Source: Chitinophagaceae bacterium (GTDB lineage Bacteria > Bacteroidota > Bacteroidia > Chitinophagales > UBA10324). From it: 64,000 nucleotides of DNA. Made by a program: the position numbers and the translations under genes. The notes beneath the pieces were generated by a model, which worked only from the letters and a program-made list of their open reading frames with translations, had not been told where the DNA came from and made no database searches. Shown here piece after piece: positions 17,005 through 27,118 of the stretch (position 1 is the first letter of the stretch; each line of letters starts with the position of its first letter). The DNA is taken from positions 806,001-870,000 of the forward strand of contig JADKFU010000004.1 of assembly GCA_016717285.1 (NCBI GenBank), in the 5' to 3' direction.

Positions 17005-19121
17005 TTATTTTTCCGAAGCCACTTTTGCCACCCGAATCTGAGATGATTTTCCATCAGCATATTCTACAATTATATTGTAAATACCTTCAGGCAATTGTTT
17101 TCCAAATATGATTGGTGTACTAAATCCATTGACTGTTTCAACCAACTGACCTAACATATTCAGCACCATCAGTTTTGAGATTTCGTTTCCGCCTGCATCA
17201 ATGGTAAAATCATTGGATGAAGGGTTGGGAAATACTTTCACAGTTGATTCAGCATTACCACCTACGCGGCAACAACTGCCGGTGGGATTCCCTACTGCCA
17301 TTACTACCACATCGGTTGACGTGCAACCTGCTGCATCTGTGACGGTAAGTGTGTAGGTAGTCGCTACTGAGCAGTTTGTGTTGGCACTACCAGGACTGCT
17401 TAATCCTGCTATGGGCAACCACGCATAAGTATAGCCGGGAGTGCCGCCGGTAGCAGAGCCATTGAGTGTATTAGCGCAGCAGCCGTAGACAAATCCATCG
17501 GGTCCGGCATGAGCGGCGAGCGATGAAACAATAAGATCGAACGAGGAAGTGTGTACACAACCGTCATCCCCCAGGCAACTAACAACGTAATGACCGGGGA
17601 TAGTGAAATTTTGGCCGCAGTAATTGAAAATTTGGCCTGCGCACATGAATTGATCGCCCAGATCGGTGGTATCGTTTCCACAGGGATTCGATGCCGAGCA
17701 CACCGTATTCCAGTCAAAGATTATGTCATGTTTTTTATATTTTACTATATTATCGGTGTAAACATATGTTTCAGGGGACATAGGTGTAAGCGGCCCCTGA
17801 TAGGTAAAGGGAGAAGCGGCTATACCAACTGAATCGGCACAACCTAAGAGTCCGTTCCCGTCTGCGGTGTTAACCTTTAATAAGGCTGCTTGGGGGATAT
17901 TGCTGGAAGGAAGGTATTGCCCAACAACATATAAACTTCCACCCTGAATGGCCATTCCCGAAATACGTTGCACACTGCTTGAATAACTTTTTAATGAGAA
18001 CGGATATTTGTTTGCCCAAATTTTGTTGCCGCTTGCGTCAACACGCATGAGGTATGCATTACCGTAGGTTGAAGGATTGACAGCATCGTACAAATCTCCC
18101 AGCAGAATTAAATCTGTGCTGCCGGGAATAGCAATAACTTGATGAAGTGTTCCTGTATTTCCGTTTATCGTATAATTTTGCCCTGCCTGCAACGTACCAT
18201 TCAAGTCTGTTGCAATGAATTGCTGCGTTAACGCAATGCCTTGACCGGCAAGATCTCCAGCGCCGACTGCATACAGCTTTGAATTACTGAGTAACAGGTC
18301 GGTCAGATATAACCTTGCCTGATCGGTGGTAATATTTTTCACATACGGGTAGCTCCACACTTCAGCGAAACTTGCATTTAACTTCGTTATTGATTGGCGC
18401 ATCATCGTATTGGTGGTGTTGTAATTGTACCGCCCACCGACATAGAACTCTTTTAGTGTTGGGTCATAAATCACACCGTTCCAGGTTTCAGATGCAAGAA
18501 CTTTTCGATTGCTAAGCATCGTCATAGTACCGGTGGTACGCGCAACCCCTCCATCAGCAATGCATCTTCTCCGGTTGCTTCTGGCCACCTGCATATCCTG
18601 GCCGCTCACATAATATCTTTTTTTCGGAAGGGTAGACGCTTCAATAATGCGTGTAAACAATGTGTTATCGTTGGATTGCTTAAACCATACTACGTTCTTA
18701 GTAGCAGCAACTACATTGATCTTTATCACAAAGCCCCTGCTTTTATACTGAAAAGGTGTTCTGCGGTTACCTGCACAACCAGTATCCATCGTAGGTTTTC
18801 CATGGCAGAAGCGCAGCAGTAGAATAATCATTGATATCAGCAGCAGTTACTTCAATGCTGGTACTTCTTGCCATCACGATACTTCCATTTGGATCAATCT
18901 CTGCCACGTAGATGTATTTTGTTTTCGACAAAACCGTGGAGTCGACGGTACCAATGGCGTAAACGTTGCCAGCCCCGGTGCCGAAATTTTTTGGTACAAT
19001 GCAGGTGAAGTTCATCTTGGAGTTGGCGTTGCCAAAATTGGCATAGTAATTTAAAAATTGTGCCTGGCCGGCCGTTGTAATAAGAGTGAGCAAGGCCATT
19101 AAAAGAGAAATTGCTTTTCAT
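17005..19121 (-). CDS. T9SS-sorted secreted protein with beta-propeller-like and PKD-like regions (two frameshifts)
   Basis: As read, it splits into 18767-19099 and 17005-18831. Removing one A near 19115 gives MKAISLLMALLTLITTAGQA, a good signal peptide with ATG at 19121. A second indel near 18.79-18.83 kb joins TYDGYWLCR to the 608-codon part. The first 400 residues contain repeats typical of SBBP/delta-60-like propellers (YVVGQYLPSSNIPQAALLKV). A PKD-like SprB repeat follows (GGTPGYTYAWLPIAGLSS, then TYTLTVTDAAGCTS), and a T9SS type A sorting domain ends the protein (VFPNPSSNDFTIDAG through GKQLPEGIYNI). It is not related to P1 apart from the tail. Function unknown. Confidence 0.82.
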
Positions 19122-19147
19122 ACTTGTTAGATTTAGGTTGTAATGGG

Positions 19148-19205
19148 TTGCTTACCTCTTATCACTTTTTCAGCTTCCCGGGTTCTTACTCTGTTTCGGT
19201 TTTTC
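19148..19205 (-). promoter_or_regulatory. Conserved leader copy d (5' UTR of the 17005-19121 gene)
   Basis: On the sense strand GAAAAACCGAAACAGAGTAA, then GAACCCGGGAAGCTGAAAAA. It has single-base indels relative to the other copies, as does the adjoining coding sequence. Confidence 0.65.
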
Positions 19206-19270
19206 GATTCCACCCTCGTAATTTTTATTAAGATTGCGGTATGTGTTCCCTTGTTAAAATTTCAACGGTG

Positions 19271-19337
19271 TAAACAAAGGCCACACAAAGGCGAATGCGG
19301 AAGATGTATGTCGTAGTATTGAATGTTCGAATGGTAA
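19271..19337 (-). promoter_or_regulatory. Shared-block promoter (degenerate copy) of the 17005-19121 gene
   Basis: TTTGTTTA at the -7 position (19271-19278) and a block TTACCATTCGAACATTCAAT followed by ACTACGACATACATCTTCC. It aligns to the P1 and P3 promoters at the same 150-bp distance from the start codon but lacks a few bases, including the -33 CTG. Confidence 0.45.
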
Positions 19338-19456
19338 GAGGGAGGATGAAGAAGCTAACACTACAGTAATTGTAATGCTGTTTTGTCATTTACAGCAGGG
19401 ACCAAAAATGCCAAAGCATTAATTTGATCCCTCCGGATTTGTCATATAAAATAAAT

Positions 19457-19484
19457 AAACCGCCTCCTATAAGAGAGGCGGTTT
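19457..19484. terminator. Terminator after the S74 sorting-domain remnant
   Basis: AAACCGCCTC and GAGGCGGTTT form a perfect 10-bp stem with an 8-nt loop, followed by TTAAT on the plus strand and TTATTTATTTTA on the minus strand. Its position after the remnant stop (19523) mirrors the terminator at 12099. Confidence 0.7.
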
Positions 19485-19522
19485 TAATGAATGATAAATT
19501 AAACAGGTCGGAATAGGAAGTG

Positions 19523-19727
19523 TTATTTCACGATCACCATTTGTTTGCTGTCCATCATTTTCCATTTATAATTAATGAATACTGGTAAACACCTGCGAAA
19601 GTTTGTTGGCGTTGATTACCTGTTCTGTTGAACCAATTGAAAGTGAATAAGTATTCACCACTTTTCCGCTTGCATCTGTAATGGATAATTGAGCATTTGA
19701 TGCATCAGCAGGAAGTGAGAAAGAGTG
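19523..19727 (-). pseudogene. S74/T9SS protein reduced to its sorting domain
   Basis: With two or three indels corrected it reads FSLPADASNAQLSITDASGK, then VVNTYSLSIGSTEQVINANK, ending DSKQMVIVK. That is the tail of a close paralogue of the 12156-14552 protein. At 19727 it joins directly to TATGGTTTGTTG, the sequence around the start codon of that paralogue, so the whole body of the gene is missing. Both sides carry ATGGTT at the junction. No function is expected. Confidence 0.75.
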
Positions 19728-19808
19728 GTATGGTTTGTTGTTTAAGGTTTGGGAAAATTTGATAGAGCTATTTACCCTTATCCTCTTGGGTTCTTATTAT
19801 GATCTTGA

Positions 19809-21533
19809 TTACTGATTTGTTTTTACAAATTTTTTACTAATCACTTCCCTTCATCTGTAGTGAGGTAGGTAAAAAATAAATGCCTTCGCAAATCATTTTG
19901 CAAAATGATTTTATCCTTAACTCCCTTATAGTTGCAATCAAACCACCGTCATGTTAAAGACTTCAATCGAGTTTGGCATCTTGCATCTTTGAGTTCAATA
20001 GTAATTTTCTGCAGAAGATGGGTTGGGGATAAATGTGAGATGGATTGCAGGCTGTTTGTATGAACAACACTCTTCATTTTGCAAACGCAATGGGAAACCT
20101 GTTAAGTCAATGATTAATTCGAAAGGCCCGATAGAATTAGCGGTATGTGTTATTTCATCCATAATAACCAATGGAGCAAAACCCTGATCAATAACATCAG
20201 CCACTTTAAATGGTGGAACCTCTAAAGGACAAAAATCACTAAATCAAAAGGGGGGTAGAAAACAATTCCGGTGCTTGTAGCAGTGAGGGTTGTAAAAATC
20301 AGCCGAAGTTTCATCATACCGGTCCACTTTTAAAATAGTACCGGATGCATCAAAATAAAAACGTAGAAATCAGTAATGTCGCCTGTGCACTCTTGTCCAA
20401 TATAATAATCACCGGTATAAGTCAATGGTTTGCGTGTACAAAACTGAATAGGTGGTTTTGTCAATCTTATACAGTACACGTTTATTGGTTACTACATTCC
20501 TGGCATCAATATAAATGTTGTTGTCCTGTAGTTCTGATTTTAGATTATAAATTACTCCTTGAGAATTGCCTGTTAGTGGTAGAATTGTTTTGAAGGTGAA
20601 ACCAGTTGGAGTCAACTGATCAGCAAAAATTTTATTCTTTCCTCCTTTAAAACAATCACCGATAATATTAAGGGTGCTTACATCAATGTAGAACTGAATG
20701 GAAGCCATATTAAAAGTATTACCGGCTAACAGGTTATGTGTAAATGGTGCCGCACTTATCAGGTTGCCATCATAATCATATACCAAAACTTTCAACGTAT
20801 AAGCATTGGTGTAATAAAGGACATAAATATAGCTTTCTACTCCCACCACATCCAGGATCTGAGATGTAGACGGTATTGCCAGTGGAACATCATACAAACT
20901 CCAGGGATAGGGAACATACATCCAATCATTTGTTCTATATCCCTTTAGCCTGAATTTTTTACTCCCGACGGACTTTGAAGATAAGAGTAAGCGGCAGCAC
21001 CTTTTCTCACCGGTATTATGCAAAACGCCGCTTAAACCGGGAAGTGTGGGAGGTCCATGGTTAATACCTGCAGCATAAGCATGCACCGAACCGCTTAAAT
21101 AATTTATACCCGCAGGTGGAATGATATCATAAGTTCCCCCGTATTGTATATACACATAGGGAAAAGGATGGCCTGCTCCAACATTCTGATCATACAAACC
21201 AAAAATACACATATCATCTACGTCACCATTGGTCCAAATATCATAATCTAATCCCTGTGTGCCCAAATTTCCCACACCCTGATTGATAAAACCACAACCA
21301 GCCGACGCATTTATCGAGATATTATTATTAACGGCATCTATGAATGTGTTGGCGACTCCATAATATTGCCCGTCTGCGGTATTCTCTCTGATAGGTTGGT
21401 AATGGTAATTGGGTTCGTAAGGGAAATCATTTTCATGGATGTAGCAACCGGGTGTCCAAATGGGCTGGGCACTGGCAAGAGGCGCATAGAGAAAGCACCC
21501 GACTACAAAACTTATGTAAAGTAATTTTTTCAT
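19809..21533 (-). pseudogene. P2, frameshifted near-copy of P1
   Basis: From ATG at 21533 it reads MKKLLYISFVVGCFLYAPLA and follows P1 closely, almost identically over long stretches (for example the region encoding GDCFKGGKNKIFADQLTP). The frame fails at about 20.42 kb (TQTIDLYR and stop) and has many single-base indels from 19.8 to 20.4 kb, where the sorting domain would be. A short frameshift near 21.0 kb is compensated. The indel density rises sharply toward the 3' end, which is more typical of poorly resolved consensus in a repeat than of gradual decay. It lies directly downstream of P3 with only leader e between. Confidence 0.75.
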
Positions 21534-21559
21534 TGTCTGTGATTTTAGAAGTTAAAGTT

Positions 21560-21601
21560 TGCCTACTCTGTTTACCCTTTTCGGCTTCCGGGTTCTTATT
21601 A
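21560..21601 (-). promoter_or_regulatory. Conserved leader copy e (P3-P2 intergenic region)
   Basis: On the sense strand AAGAACCCGGAAGCCGAAAA, then GGGTAAACAGAGTAGGCAAA, between the stop of P3 and the start of P2. As with copy b there is no promoter block, so it is internal to an operon. Confidence 0.65.
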
Positions 21602-21612
21602 TGTTTAGGTTC

Positions 21613-23322
21613 CTAATTTGTTTTTACAAATTTTTTGGTAATCACTTCCCCTTCATCTCTAGTGAGGTGTAAGAAGTAAATGCCTTCAGGTAAATCCCTT
21701 TGCAAAATGATTTTATCATTGACATCATTATAGGTTGCAACCAAACCACCGGTCATGTTAAAGATTTCAATCGATTTTACTTTGCTTGCATCTTTGAGTT
21801 CAATCGTAATTTCTGCTGAAGAAGGGTTTGGGTAAATAGAGAGGGTTGCGTTGTTGTTTTCAATACCAGCATCACCATTTTGCAACCTCAGCGGAAACCC
21901 TGTTAAGTCAATGACCAATTCCATAGGCCCGATTGAAGTAGCCGTATGTGTTATTTCATCAATAATCACCAATGGAATACCCTGATCAATCACCTTGTCC
22001 ACTTTAGAAGGGGCCGGAAAAAAATTATTGACATTATATTGTGGCAAATAACAATTGACTGCACTGGTTGCGGTGAGTGTAATGAATCCCGATGGCGTTT
22101 CATCGTACCGGTCAACATTCAGCACTGTTCCAGCCCCGTTGATACTGAAAACGTAGAAGTCAGTTATGCCACCCGTGCCGCTTGTTCCAATGTAGTATTC
22201 CCCGGTGTAAGTCATAGTTTGTGTAAATAGCACAGCATAGGTTGCTTTGTCAATCTTATACAGCACCCGATCTCCGGTGACTACATTTTTTGCATCCACA
22301 TAGATGCTGCTGCCTTCAAGTTCTGACTTGAGGTTATATACCACGCCTTGCTGATTTCCTGTTAGTGGTAAGATTGTTTTGAATGAAAAACCAGATGGAG
22401 TCAACTGATCAGCAAAAATTTTATTCTTTCCTGTTTTGTAGCAATCACCGATAATATTAATAGTGCTTACATCAATGTAAAACTGAATGGAAGCCATGTT
22501 AAAGGTATTGCCTATTCCAAGGGTATGTGTAAATGGTGAAGCACTAATCTGGTTCCCATCATAATCATATATCAATGCTTTCAAGGTATAGGCATTGGTA
22601 GAATACAAAACATACACGTAGCTTTCAACTCCTACTACATCTAAAATTTGAGAGGTGGATGGTATCGACAATGGAATATCATATAGCTCCCATGGATAAG
22701 GAACATACATCCAATCATTTGTTCGGTATCCTTTTAACCTGAATTTTTTACACCTGATGGATTTTTCAAATAAGAATAAACTGCAGCCGCTTTTCCTTCG
22801 CCGGTGTTGTGAAGTATTCCGCTAAATCCTGGCAAAGTGGGAGGCCCATGGTTGATGCCTGATGCATAAGCATGCACGGATCCGCTAATGTAATTGATAG
22901 AAGTGGGCGGAATGATATCATAAGATCCTCCGCCTTGTATTGTTGTATAGGGGAATGCATGGCCTGCACCCGCATTCTGATCATACAATCCAAATATGCA
23001 GACGTCATCTACATCACCATTGGTCCACATCATAATCCAATCCCGGTGTTCCTAAATTTCCAATGCCCTGATTAATGAGGCCACATCCACTTGACCCATT
23101 TAGTGAGATGTTATTATTGTTTGCATCCTTGAACGTGTTGCCCATTCCATAGTACTGCCCATTGGCGGTATTCTCCCTGATAGGTTGGTAATGGTAATTG
23201 GGTTCGTAAGGAAAATCATTTTCATGGATGTAGCACCCGGGTGTCCAAATGGGTTGAGCATTGGAGGCAGTTGCATAGATAAAGCATGCAATTCCGAAAC
23301 TTAAGTGAAATAATTTTTTCAT
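21613..23322 (-). CDS. P3, diverged P1 paralogue with T9SS sorting domain (two frameshifts)
   Basis: It starts MKKLFHLSFGIACFIYATAS like P1 and ends ITKKFVKTN. Two indels break it. Near 23.03 kb, a 2-nt loss turns LDYDIWTNGDVDD into LDYDVDQW. Near 22.74 kb, a T-run of six instead of seven truncates GVKKFRLKGYR. The three pieces are 23014-23322, 22734-23033 and 21613-22710. The protein is otherwise conserved end to end with P1, with substitutions spread over its length, so it is an older duplicate than P2. It carries its own shared-block promoter and leader f. Confidence 0.82.
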
Positions 23323-23345
23323 AGTGTGTGATTTTAGAAGTTAAG

Positions 23346-23403
23346 TTTGCCCGCTCTGTTTCTTCTTTTCAGCTTCCGGGTTCTTACTCTGTTTCGGTTT
23401 TTC
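23346..23403 (-). promoter_or_regulatory. Conserved leader copy f (5' UTR of P3)
   Basis: On the sense strand TGAAAAACCGAAACAGAGTA, then AGAACCCGGAAGCTGAAAAG, ending in AAGAAACAGAGCGGGCAAAC. It replaces GGGT of the other copies by AAGA, which removes the ACCC/GGGT pairing possible elsewhere. Confidence 0.7.
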
Positions 23404-23470
23404 AGCTTTGACCGCCGTAATTTTTTTAAGGGTAGTACGGTATGTGTTCCCTGGTTAAAATTTCAACACG

Positions 23471-23543
23471 TAAACATAGCGTCACACAAAAGCGAATGCA
23501 GGGAAGATGTATGTAGTGTAGTATTGAATGTGCGAATGGTAAT
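23471..23543 (-). promoter_or_regulatory. Shared-block promoter of P3
   Basis: On the minus strand CTG (23499-23501), 20 nt, TATGTTTA (23471-23478), preceded by ATTACCATTCGCACATTCAA and TACTACACTACATACATCTT. It is the best-preserved copy of the shared block. It overlaps the 3' end of the upstream kinase gene if that reading frame is restored. Confidence 0.6.
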
Positions 23544-23619
23544 AGTGGAAGAACAAACGGAAGAATAGGAGGAAGAAGCGGTGAGGCTACGGCGTCGTAA
23601 CCCGAAGATATCAGTTTAC

Positions 23620-26541
23620 TCACAGGCAATTCAATGACAACTTCTGTTCCTGTTTTAAAGGGTCATTTTCACCCAAATCTATAGTAGTGAATTTTACTTC
23701 TCTGCCCGATGATTGCGCATGCAGCCGCAGCCTGTCAACCGTAAGCTGAATGCCTAAACTCTTTCGCACTTTTCCAGCATTCAGTTTGCGCGATTGATTG
23801 ATACCAATGCCATTGTCAGTTATCCGCAGTCGCAGCATTTTATCCCCATCAAATATTTCTGCCTGAATAGAGATCATGCCCGGCTTACCTGAAGACATGA
23901 TGCCGTGCCAGATTGAATTTTCGACAAATGGTTGTAATACCATTGAGGGTATGTATATGATGTCGGTTTCCAAATCAGGCTCCATAATAAATTCATACTT
24001 CAGCTTTTCTCCAAACCTTAACTGTTCAATCTCAAGGTAGAGCTTAAGCTTTTCAAATTCCTCTTCGAGCGTAATTAAGTTTTTGTTTACCAGGTCGAGG
24101 TTTAAGCGGATCAACCGGCTGAATTTTGTAAGGTATTTATTGGCCAAAACACGGTCATTGTCGTTTACATAAACCTGGATGGAATTGAGTGCATTAAAAT
24201 AAAATGATTCACTGACTTGTTTGGGTTCTCCATTTCATTCATTTGTTGCTGTGCTATAAATTGCTGCTGCTGCTTTTTAAGATAACTGATGTTACGCTTT
24301 TTAATAAGCCATGCGGCTATGGCTATAATGATAATAGTACAAAGTGATATAAACCACCAGCGCGCATAGAATGGTGGAATAATATGAAAAGATAACCTCA
24401 CAGGGCTCACTCCACAAATTCGAACTATTCTTCGCTTCTACCTGTAGTGTATAACCACCTGCAGTAAGCTTGGGAAAATCAATTTGTGTATTGGTAGTAT
24501 ATTTCCAGGAAGTATCAGCACCGGTTAGCCTGAACCGGTAATTTATTTTTCCAAACTGGCTGTAATCAATTCCTTTATAATGAATGGAGAGGTTTCTTTT
24601 ATCGTAAGGAATATTTAAAATATTTTCGGGCGAAAGTATTTCGTTGCCCGATTTTATGTTTTCAAAAAAAACTGATACCGGTTTTGAATTTGATTTATCT
24701 TTAAGCGGATCATAGATCAAAATACCTTCGTGGCACAATAAAAAAACCTTTCCTTCATACACGCATATTTTTCTAATATCGGTTGAAGGAATCCCTTTTG
24801 ATGAACCAATTTTTGTTACCTCGTATTTTCCGGTTTGTTCTTTCGAAATTTTATACAGTCCTCTATTCGTGCCAGCCCAAATGATTCCAGCCGAATCCGT
24901 TGCTATACAATTTGTAATCTGCAGATCACGATTGAGTGGATGATCAAGGAGTGTGGCTGCATTTTTCCTGTCCCAGAAAATGAGTCCTTTTCCCAATCCG
25001 GCAAGGATGAAATTTCCATTGGGCAACTCCAGAATATCCTTCACACGTGTTCCATTTAATAAGGAATCATTTATAAAGTGCGGTGAAAGATTCTTATCGA
25101 GGAAAGCCAATCCATCCACAGTACCGATCCAGATTTTTCCATCGGCAGATTTTTCCATCGCATCACAGCGTTTACGATGAAAAATCTCTTTTGCAGGTAA
25201 GGTATCCAATGCATTCAAAAACAGGTGGCATCCTGTGGAAGCAATAAATAATCCCCGAAGAGTCGCTAATAAAATCAGTCATGGTAATTGATTTTATTAG
25301 GTAAAATCCTTCTGCAAATCAATTAATACATTGCCACCGCTTATTATTACGTACAGTAAATTGCCGGAGATTAAAATATCCTGAATTGGCTTTTCAGACT
25401 GAAACTGCAACTGTTTCGGAGGAAGAAAAACGGAATCGCTCCGGTAAAGAAAAATTTCATTTTCAGTTGAAATAAAGGCGTACCGTCCATTGTCTGCGCC
25501 ATCCTGTAATATTTTTAGCGGATAACAACCCATTTGACCGCGATAGCAATTTGGTACTAAAGGAAGGGATGTAATACAACCATTCGCGAGGGTAGTAAAC
25601 CAAAAGCCATTTGCCGAGTCAGTGCAGATGGAAGATACAATTACATTGGTATAATATTGATTCGTACGATCCACGGTACCCTTTACCCTGTTCCAATAGA
25701 GCCGGAAGATACCCCCGATGTTGTTTTGGGAAATCCAAACGGAGGAATCACTTTCTGGATAAATAAAAAGCGGCGGAACAGAACATGGATAAACTGCCAG
25801 GGGCAAATGATTAAGGTCTATAAACAATAATTCCGTTGCTGTGCTCATTACAATGCTTGCTGAAGGCAAGACCGCGGCGTGGTAGGCCGGAATTTTAATG
25901 CGGGTTAGCGTATAAGGAATTTCTGTTTCTTTTCCATTAATAATACCATTAATACCTTTGTTGAATGAAAAAACACTGTATGCCAAAACAATATTGGATT
26001 TTGTTTGCAGGAAACTCAGGTTTAAACCATTTTTTGAATTGTTCTTTATTGAAGCATTTCCCTTTGCATCCATTGTCAAAATTCCCAGTTGAGCGATGCT
26101 AAAGACAAGATTGTCCTCTTCATCACAAAAAAAACCTGTTATTAATCCGTCTTCCGGAAATATTTTTTTTAAGGAATCGCTATAGTGATATGGAAATATT
26201 TTTCCATTCCGGCATAACATACGGTGCCGTTTAATCCTGTCATCCATACACGGTTTTTATGATCACAGAATAAATGGAGGATCGCATTATCTGTAAGGCC
26301 ATCTGTGGTGGTGAAATTGGTGAACCCGTAACCATCAAAACCTTACCCCACGATCGGTTGCAATCCACCAACCTGAGCGATCCTGAATTACCTGGTAACA
26401 TTCCATACCTGGCAAGCCATCGCTTACTGTAAAATTTTTTGCGTACGGGTTAATTGCCTGCGATAGTGATAGCAGTGGAAGAAATATTAAAAACGAAACC
26501 TGGGAAACGCGGATTCTTTTATATGGAATAAAGAATTTCAT
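23620..26541 (-). pseudogene. LytS-type sensor histidine kinase with propeller, broken by several frameshifts
   Basis: The start is the ATG at 26541 (MKFFIPYKRIRVSQVSFLIF). Pieces cover propeller blades (NFTVSDGLPGMECYQVIQD), a Y_Y_Y domain, a membrane helix (WWFISLCTIIIIAIAAWLI) and the HATPase part (ILQPFVENSIWHG with M in place of I, then ITDNGIGIN). At least five indels are needed: near 26338 (extra T), 26230, 25.25-25.30, 24.24 and 23.64 kb. At the phosphoacceptor, NPHFVFNALNSIQ of the 33839-35065 kinase corresponds to a scrambled segment reading NHFILM in one frame and SESFYFNALNSIQ in the other. The last indel would extend the C-terminus as ELPVSKLISSGYDA to a stop at 23426. No response regulator adjoins it. 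Confidence 0.75.
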
Positions 26542-27069
26542 TTCAATCCCGGCAACTTGTCCGCAGGTACGAGCATTATATTGGAATATGTAAGACACGA
26601 ATTGATTTCAAGATACGGTAATTAAACCTTGCTAACGATTGACCTGGCAATAATTCTTTCCAATATCTATGGTATTGCAACCAGCATCGTTCAGACTTGC
26701 TTAATTTTAACCTGACGCGTCGTGAGTGTCCTACACGACTCACTGATAAATAAATAATTCCCGCCGCAAGATAAATGACTTGATTTTACAACCTCCTTCT
26801 CTCACTGGTGCTCGTTTGCAGTTGAGCTATGAGGGCTGCGAACGAGTGCCTGGATAAATTGTCTGAACTATGATTTGATTGATTTCTGATTGGCTATGAT
26901 TTTTAACTTGCCAAATCAAGTATTCATTCAATCATTAAAATCAGTTCAGACTTCCACCAGTGAACAACGAATGAGTGGTCATGGTTGTGTGCGAAGCACA
27001 CAAACGGCATCAGCTCCGTAGGAGTTCCTTTGAGACAATGACTGAATATCAAGACATCAGTACAAACAA
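26542..27069. repeat. Non-coding region with imperfect inverted repeats and REP-like hairpins
   Basis: No coding frame is evident. 26861-26951 starts GTCTGAACTATGATTTGATT and ends CATTAAAATCAGTTCAGAC, an imperfect palindrome about 90 bp long. GGTGCTCGTTTGCAG and CTGCGAACGAGTGCC form an imperfect 15-bp stem just before it. TTGTGTGC-GAA-GCACACAA and AGCTCC-GTA-GGAGTT follow at about 26.98-27.03 kb. These resemble dispersed REP-type repeats of Bacteroidota genomes. The region separates the kinase promoter from the next gene. Confidence 0.55.
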
Positions 27070-27098
27070 AACTCCTCCGAAAACCGGAGAGTTTTTTT
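27070..27098. terminator. Terminator after the MopE/RCC1 gene
   Basis: CTCCG-AAAAC-CGGAG with flanking AACT/AGTT pairs, seven T on the plus strand and TTTTGTTT on the minus strand. It lies 20 bp past the stop at 27119. Confidence 0.7.
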
Positions 27099-27118
27099 GA
27101 TACTAAATCCTGTTGACC

